Assembly: GCA_015063785.1 (NCBI GenBank)
Contig: SVTM01000005.1
Span: forward strand, 1 to 64,000
Source: Oscillospiraceae bacterium
GTDB taxonomy: Bacteria; Bacillota; Clostridia; Oscillospirales; CAG-382
Length of the DNA stretch: 64,000 nucleotides
Direction of reading: 5' to 3'
The notes beneath the pieces were generated by a model. That model worked only from the letters and a program-made list of their open reading frames with translations. It ran no database searches and was not told the origin of the DNA. A program made the translations under genes and the position numbers. This document shows positions 58,776-64,000 of the stretch, piece after piece (the first letter of the stretch is position 1; each line of letters begins with the position of its first letter).

Positions 58776-59867
58776 GTGAAACAGCTGAAAGGCTTAAAAA
58801 AAGGAATGGGTATTGGCGGTTGGCTTACAAACTATAAAAGATTCAATGTTTTGCCAAAAGATCGGAGAATGGTCATCACAATCGGCGATATGGAGCATTT
58901 TGAAAGCTATATCACCGAAAAAGATGTGGAGTATATTGCATCTCTCGGGCTTGATCATATTCGTTTAGGTTTTGACCAAGTTGTCATTGAGGAAAGCGCA
59001 TTCAAATACAGAGAAAAGATCATCGGTCTTCTTCGCAATTTTGCGGGATGGTGCAAAAAGTATGATCTTCGTCTTGTTCTGAATATGCATAAGGCTATCG
59101 GAAATTATTGTGACATTCCCGAAGAATCGGGACTGATGCAAAACGAAGAGCTTCAGAACAGATTTATTGCCGTATGGATAAAGCTGGAGGAGGTTTTTTC
59201 GGATGAAAAAGACATTGTGTTTGAGCTTCTGAACGAGGTTGTCGGTTCCACCGCAGATGAATGGAACGCCGTCGCGGAAAAAACAGTCTGCGCCATCAGG
59301 AATCTTAACAAAGACCGCTTGATAATAATCGGCGGTACAGAATGGAACACTCCTCCGGGACTTGATACTGTTAAAATATACGATGATGAAAATATAATAT
59401 ACACCTTCCATTGCTATGCTCCGTTTGAATTTACGCATCAGCAGGGAGTCTTGCAGGCAAGCACCTTGTATTACAACCGAAAAATGCCATATCCGACAGA
59501 TGATATTGAGCGTTACAGGGAGTTTCATAGACTTCACGGAAGAAATGATTCATATATTGACATCGACAAAATGGACATTGATTATCTCAGAAGCTATTTA
59601 AGTCCCGCAAAAAGATTTATTGAGAACCATCCCGATAAGATATTGTGGTGCGGAGAATTTGGCACTATCAGACATTGTAACATCAAATACAGAGAAAACT
59701 GGATGCGTGACATGATAACAATTCTGAAGGAATGGGACATTCCGTATTGTGTGTGGAACTATTTAAGCACTCCAAATGACGGAAACAAATTCAGCCTTGT
59801 TGATGATGACGACCGCAAAATATTGAGTGACGAAATGGCAAGAATAATCCGCGGAGAAGTAGAATAA
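58776..59867 (+). CDS. Glycoside hydrolase family 5-like (cellulase-fold) enzyme
   Basis: KGMGIGGWLTNY...LGLDHIRLGFD...VFELLNEVVG...LIIIGGTEWNTP...YTFHCYAPFEFTHQ...ILWCGEFGT; GTG start after AGGAGGT. Confidence 0.87.
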   Translation: MKQLKGLKKGMGIGGWLTNYKRFNVLPKDRRMVITIGDMEHFESYITEKDVEYIASLGLDHIRLGFDQVVIEESAFKYREKIIGLLRNFAGWCKKYDLRLVLNMHKAIGNYCDIPEESGLMQNEELQNRFIAVWIKLEEVFSDEKDIVFELLNEVVGSTADEWNAVAEKTVCAIRNLNKDRLIIIGGTEWNTPPGLDTVKIYDDENIIYTFHCYAPFEFTHQQGVLQASTLYYNRKMPYPTDDIERYREFHRLHGRNDSYIDIDKMDIDYLRSYLSPAKRFIENHPDKILWCGEFGTIRHCNIKYRENWMRDMITILKEWDIPYCVWNYLSTPNDGNKFSLVDDDDRKILSDEMARIIRGEVE

Positions 59868-59903
59868 TTTTTTTCGGTAAACACAAAAATTTTGTATTAA
59901 TAG

Positions 59904-59936
59904 AAAAACAGAGATGCAATTTTTGCATCTCTGTTT
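59904..59936. terminator. Bidirectional terminator between GH5 and GH127 genes
   Basis: AAAAACAGAGATGCAA-TTT-TTGCATCTCTGTTTT. Confidence 0.9.
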
Positions 59937-59961
59937 TGCAATATTGGCTTAAATTCAAAGC

Positions 59962-61785
59962 TTATTTTATCGGGAAGTAGGTAAGCATTTCCTGCTCGCC
60001 GCGGTTTGCAAAGGCAAAATAAGGAATCATTTTAAGGTTGCCTGCAATCTTCTTTGGCGGTTCTTCCGAATAGATATCGTCAGACGAAATCTGCCTTTCG
60101 CCCGAAATCACGATTCCCGGAACGCCGTATTTTCCGTCTGTCACTTCAATTTTTGCATTTGTGTCTGCAAAGAAGTTTTCGACAGATTCATTGTCGGCGG
60201 TTTCCGCACAGTAAACGCAGGGACCGTACATAACGGCGACACGACCGATATTATCGTAAATATTTGTGTTGGCGTATACAAAGCGTGCTTTGAGGCAAAG
60301 GTCGATCTCAACGTCAAGTTTTGCGCCGACCTCAATGAAAGCATAGCCGTTTTCAACAGTATATTCTGCGGAAATTTCGGGATGTTTGCAGTAATAAGGA
60401 ATTCTTACGGCAATCTTTTTAAAGCCTTCGGCTTTAACGCTGATTTTACCGTTTTTGGGGAATTCGGTCGAAAGGCAAACGCTCTTTCCGTCCTTTTTAT
60501 AAGACGAAGAAATGAACTGATTTACAAAAATGATATCCTCTTCTGCAGAATAAGAATAGATATAATTGCCTATACCTGCCACCGTTCTTACAATATTGGG
60601 AGGGCAGCAGGAGCAACCGAACATTTTCTGACGGACACGGGGAATATAATGTCCTGCGCGGATAAAGTCATAGAATTTTACGGCATAATCCTCGTTTCTG
60701 ATCTCAAGAGGGTTTTCGTAGAAGAAAGAATCACCGTCAAGCGACACGCCCGAAAGGGTGTTGTTGTAGAGTGTACGCTCCATTATGTCGCCGTAGTAAG
60801 AGTTTGTTTCGCAAAGTTCGAGTCTTCTTGCATACATACCGAGCGAGATAGAAGCACAGGTTTCGGCATATGCCGTTTTGTTGGGCAGGTGCCAGTCGGA
60901 GGTGTATCTTTCGCCCATATATGTCGAGCCCTGACCGCCTGTGATATACATTCTCTTCTTTGTGGCGTTGTCAAAAACTCTCTTGCAGGCATCAAGAAGC
61001 TCTTTGTCCTGCGTTTCGTACGCAAGATCGCAGACGCCCGACATGAGGTAGTTCAGTCTTACACAGTGTCCTTCGGCATATTTTGCTTCTCTGATCTTCA
61101 CATTGTCAAGGGCATAAAGAGGATCGTTGAAGAGGGGCTTGTCCTTATCATTGTTCGAGCGCTTTTCGATGAAGAAAGAGCAAAGGTCAAGATATTTCTT
61201 GTTGCCCGTGGTGCGATATAGCTTGATGAGGGCAAGCTCGATCTCGGGGTGACCGGGAGTTACGAAATATGCACTTTCTTCTTCCACAAAGATCTTGTAA
61301 ATAAGATCTGCGAAGCGGGACATGAGGTTAAGATATGTATCTTTGCCGGTAGCCTCAAAGTATGCACACGCCGCCTCCATGTGGTGGCCGGCACAATAAA
61401 GCTCGTGGTTGTTTCTGTCTGTGAATCTTTCGGCAAGACCGAAAAGGTTATAGTACATATTGAAATAGCCGTCCTGAGTCATGTTTTTTTCAAGACCAGC
61501 TACCATGTAATCGATCTTTTTTTCGATCTCTTCGTTTTTCTCATGCATAAGGATGTAGGAAGCGCCCTCGATCCACTTTGCTATATCCGAATCCCAGAAA
61601 AGATACGGCTTTTTTCCGTCTCCGTCGGCAGGACGCCACGTGCACCAAAAAGCTTCGATCTTTCCCATATCGTCAAAACGGTTGTAAACCGCGCCAAGGG
61701 TTACGTTTCGGTTTATCTTTTGACGCTCTTTCCAAAATCCGTCGAGAATTTTTACGTCTTTACAGCTAATGGCAGAAGTTTTCAT
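59962..61785 (-). CDS. GH127-family beta-L-arabinofuranosidase-like protein
   Basis: AVYNRFDDMGKIEAFWC; YITGGQGSTYMGERYTSDWHLPNKTAYAETCASI; FGCSCCPPNIVRTVAGIGNYIYS. Confidence 0.9.
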   Translation of the reverse strand: MKTSAISCKDVKILDGFWKERQKINRNVTLGAVYNRFDDMGKIEAFWCTWRPADGDGKKPYLFWDSDIAKWIEGASYILMHEKNEEIEKKIDYMVAGLEKNMTQDGYFNMYYNLFGLAERFTDRNNHELYCAGHHMEAACAYFEATGKDTYLNLMSRFADLIYKIFVEEESAYFVTPGHPEIELALIKLYRTTGNKKYLDLCSFFIEKRSNNDKDKPLFNDPLYALDNVKIREAKYAEGHCVRLNYLMSGVCDLAYETQDKELLDACKRVFDNATKKRMYITGGQGSTYMGERYTSDWHLPNKTAYAETCASISLGMYARRLELCETNSYYGDIMERTLYNNTLSGVSLDGDSFFYENPLEIRNEDYAVKFYDFIRAGHYIPRVRQKMFGCSCCPPNIVRTVAGIGNYIYSYSAEEDIIFVNQFISSSYKKDGKSVCLSTEFPKNGKISVKAEGFKKIAVRIPYYCKHPEISAEYTVENGYAFIEVGAKLDVEIDLCLKARFVYANTNIYDNIGRVAVMYGPCVYCAETADNESVENFFADTNAKIEVTDGKYGVPGIVISGERQISSDDIYSEEPPKKIAGNLKMIPYFAFANRGEQEMLTYFPIK

Positions 61786-61892
61786 TTTTTGTCTCCTTCT
61801 TGAAAAAATAGCTTGACTTCAAGCCGTGTTTACCTTACAATCTAATTATATACGAAAACAAGTAGTATTCAAGTCCAAAATTTCAGATAAAA

Positions 61893-62696
61893 GTGAGAAA
61901 ATCCGACATGATTGAAAACAATGTGTTTAAAACAGATACCGACGATATCGTTTTTGAAAGCTGCGGTCAGTTTGTTTCGCGAGGGGAATGGATCCATCCC
62001 AGAAGAGTGGGAAATTCATTTGAAATAATTCTTGTTCTTTCGGGAAAGGTATATATTTGTGAGGAAGGCGAAAGCTTTGTGCTTGAAAAAAACGATGTTC
62101 TGATACTTTCTCCGAAAAAAGAGCATTTTGGTTATCGCACGTCTAAAGACGTCTCGTTTTTTTGGCTTCATTTTTATTCGGATGCCATTCTTTGCGAAAA
62201 GCATTTCAGCTTTTCCGATACCGCACAGCTTGTTTTGCTTTTCAGAATGCTTTTGCATTGCAAAAACACGCCGTTTTATCCCACATCTTCAGCAGAATAC
62301 CTGACGCGCCTTATTATAAACGAAATCTCTTTTTTATCCAAAAAGGTGGAAAAATCCGACAACGCTGCATACAAGGCGGCGGAATATGTGACGTCAAATT
62401 TGCGGCTGCGTCTGACTGTGGCAGACGTGGCGGCGCATCTTGGATATAATCCCGACTATCTTTGCCGTCTTTTTAGTCGTGTCTTTGGAACAAATCTAAA
62501 AAAATTTATTGCAGATGAAACAATAAAAAGAGCAAAGATGATACTGAACGACGGGGCAAAAACTCCCGGAATGGCGGCAAGCGAGCTTGGTTTTGAAAAC
62601 GAGAATCTTTTTTCAAAATTTTTCAAATACCACGAGGGGGTAACGCCCTCGCAATACATTTCAATGTGCTACAACACACATATAAATTTTAAATAA
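61893..62696 (+). CDS. AraC family transcriptional regulator
   Basis: LRLTVADVAAHLGYNPDYLCRLFSRVFGTNLKKFIADETIKRAKMIL...ASELGFENENLFSKFFKYHEGVTPSQY. Confidence 0.93.
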   Translation: MRKSDMIENNVFKTDTDDIVFESCGQFVSRGEWIHPRRVGNSFEIILVLSGKVYICEEGESFVLEKNDVLILSPKKEHFGYRTSKDVSFFWLHFYSDAILCEKHFSFSDTAQLVLLFRMLLHCKNTPFYPTSSAEYLTRLIINEISFLSKKVEKSDNAAYKAAEYVTSNLRLRLTVADVAAHLGYNPDYLCRLFSRVFGTNLKKFIADETIKRAKMILNDGAKTPGMAASELGFENENLFSKFFKYHEGVTPSQYISMCYNTHINFK

Positions 62697-64000
62697 AAAA
62701 AGATAAAGCAAAAAGGGATATCACCACAGAAAGGGTGACTATCAGATTGCAAAAACCCGAATATACGATAAATTTCTTTTCCAAAAACACGCAGGATAAC
62801 AAAAATATCAAAAACATTGCCACAAACATATATATCGAAAATGGTGGGATATGAAAGCTTGCGTATGAAAAAGGCACCGATGCAAAAACTTTTGCACATA
62901 GATCCAGAAGATATATAAAAACTTTCGGAACGAACGCCAGAATCGAAAGCAAGGGGGTTGGTAAAAAGCAAAGAAAAGCGCACAACACGAGAAAATACAT
63001 TAGTATCGGAAAGAAAAAGGATGCGGCAAGGTTTGATATCGGCGATATAATCGAGATGCCGCCGAACATTGTAACAACCGGGATTGCCGCAAAGGTTTGG
63101 GCATAAACACTGGCGTTTATGGTGTTTTTAAGTTTGTAAAAGAGAGTTGAAGTGTTGTTGAAATAACTATCCCGCGCTGTTCCCGCAAAGACAAGACCTG
63201 TCATTGCAAGGTATGAAAGAAGGGTGCTTGTATCAAAAATGCAAAAAGGATTTGCAACAGAAATTGCAATAAACGACACGGCAAGCACCGAAAAATTGTC
63301 ATAATGTCTGCCTGAAAGCTCGGAAAAATAAAAACACATACTCATTATTGTTGCTCTCACCACAGAGCCACGAAAACCCGTTATTGTCATTATGAAAAGC
63401 AGAAAAAATATCATGGCAATGGCTTGGAGCTTTTTGGAAAAATGCAGTTTTTTAAGAAAAAATTCGATAAAAGCCGACGTGATCACCACGTGAAGTCCCG
63501 AAATGCAAAGAATGGCGATAAGTCCCGAACGGGTAAAAACATCAAAGACGCTTTGCGAAAAGTGCGATCTGTCGCCCGTCAAAAGTGCCATGGCGTACGA
63601 AAAGGTGTCGACACCGCCGAAAGAAGAAAAAACCGTTTGCAGGTTGTCTTTTATATAATAATAGTAGTTGTGGACAATATTTCTTTTGCCGCTTTCTATT
63701 CTGCCAAGGCGAGTTAGCTCGTTGGCACAGACTCCGATGTAACATCCCTCTGACAAAGCTTTTTCTTTCGACGGGAAACCGCCTGTAAATTGCATAACCT
63801 GGCTTTTGTTGAGATAACTGAAGGATATTCCCGAAAATTCTATCTCATCGTAGACTTCACATGGAATTATCTTGTTATATACAACAACAGCTTTTGCATC
63901 TGTTGCGTTTTTTCCGCTCTGCAAAAGAGAAACGTAAAGCACTGTTTTATTGTAATATACGCTTTTGTCTTCCACTATGGCGTGCATTTTGGTTGTGTTT
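62689..64000 (-). CDS. ComEC/Rec2-type competence membrane protein, open at the window edge
   Basis: YAMALLTGDRSHFSQSVFDVFTRSGLIAILCISGLHVVI; ITGFRGSVVRATIMSMCFYFSEL; frame remains open upstream of ATG 63987. Confidence 0.88.
   Translation of the reverse strand, partial: NTTKMHAIVEDKSVYYNKTVLYVSLLQSGKNATDAKAVVVYNKIIPCEVYDEIEFSGISFSYLNKSQVMQFTGGFPSKEKALSEGCYIGVCANELTRLGRIESGKRNIVHNYYYYIKDNLQTVFSSFGGVDTFSYAMALLTGDRSHFSQSVFDVFTRSGLIAILCISGLHVVITSAFIEFFLKKLHFSKKLQAIAMIFFLLFIMTITGFRGSVVRATIMSMCFYFSELSGRHYDNFSVLAVSFIAISVANPFCIFDTSTLLSYLAMTGLVFAGTARDSYFNNTSTLFYKLKNTINASVYAQTFAAIPVVTMFGGISIISPISNLAASFFFPILMYFLVLCAFLCFLPTPLLSILAFVPKVFIYLLDLCAKVFASVPFSYASFHIPPFSIYMFVAMFLIFLLSCVFLEKKFIVYSGFCNLIVTLSVVISLFALSFFI

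Overview
The window is a chromosomal segment of a low-to-mid GC Firmicute. It looks like an uncultured Clostridia-type genome; that taxonomy is inferred from gene content and order only. It contains about 56 protein genes, one tRNA-Lys, a large Alu-type SRP RNA, and the dnaA-dnaN-recF-remB-gyrB origin region with DnaA boxes and a DnaA-trio-like element. Two parS-type ParB sites lie about 7 kb upstream of dnaA. Most content is core: rsfS, leuS, rpsU, comM, nrdR, trkHA, IMPDH, azlCD, pth, mnmA, mreB, holB, ricT, dnaA/N, recF, gyrB, alaS, holA. Accessory parts are a Ser/Thr kinase with a tandem-repeat ectodomain, a TetR/P1B-ATPase pair, a MarR/heterodimeric ABC exporter unit, and a GH5/GH127 sugar locus with two AraC regulators. 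No phage, transposon, CRISPR or recognisable defence system was seen. The most unusual observations are: (1) the IMP dehydrogenase closely resembles, from memory, the trichomonad-type (Tritrichomonas foetus) enzyme rather than canonical bacterial GuaB; (2) a run of about 19 kb of plus-strand genes runs head-on into the dnaA/oriC region; (3) the kinase has a novel-looking repeat ectodomain; (4) paired parS sites, one of which doubles as a terminator-like hairpin; (5) an M23/LytM-like protein has apparently lost its metal ligands. No database search was run, so all product calls come from motif and sequence recognition.
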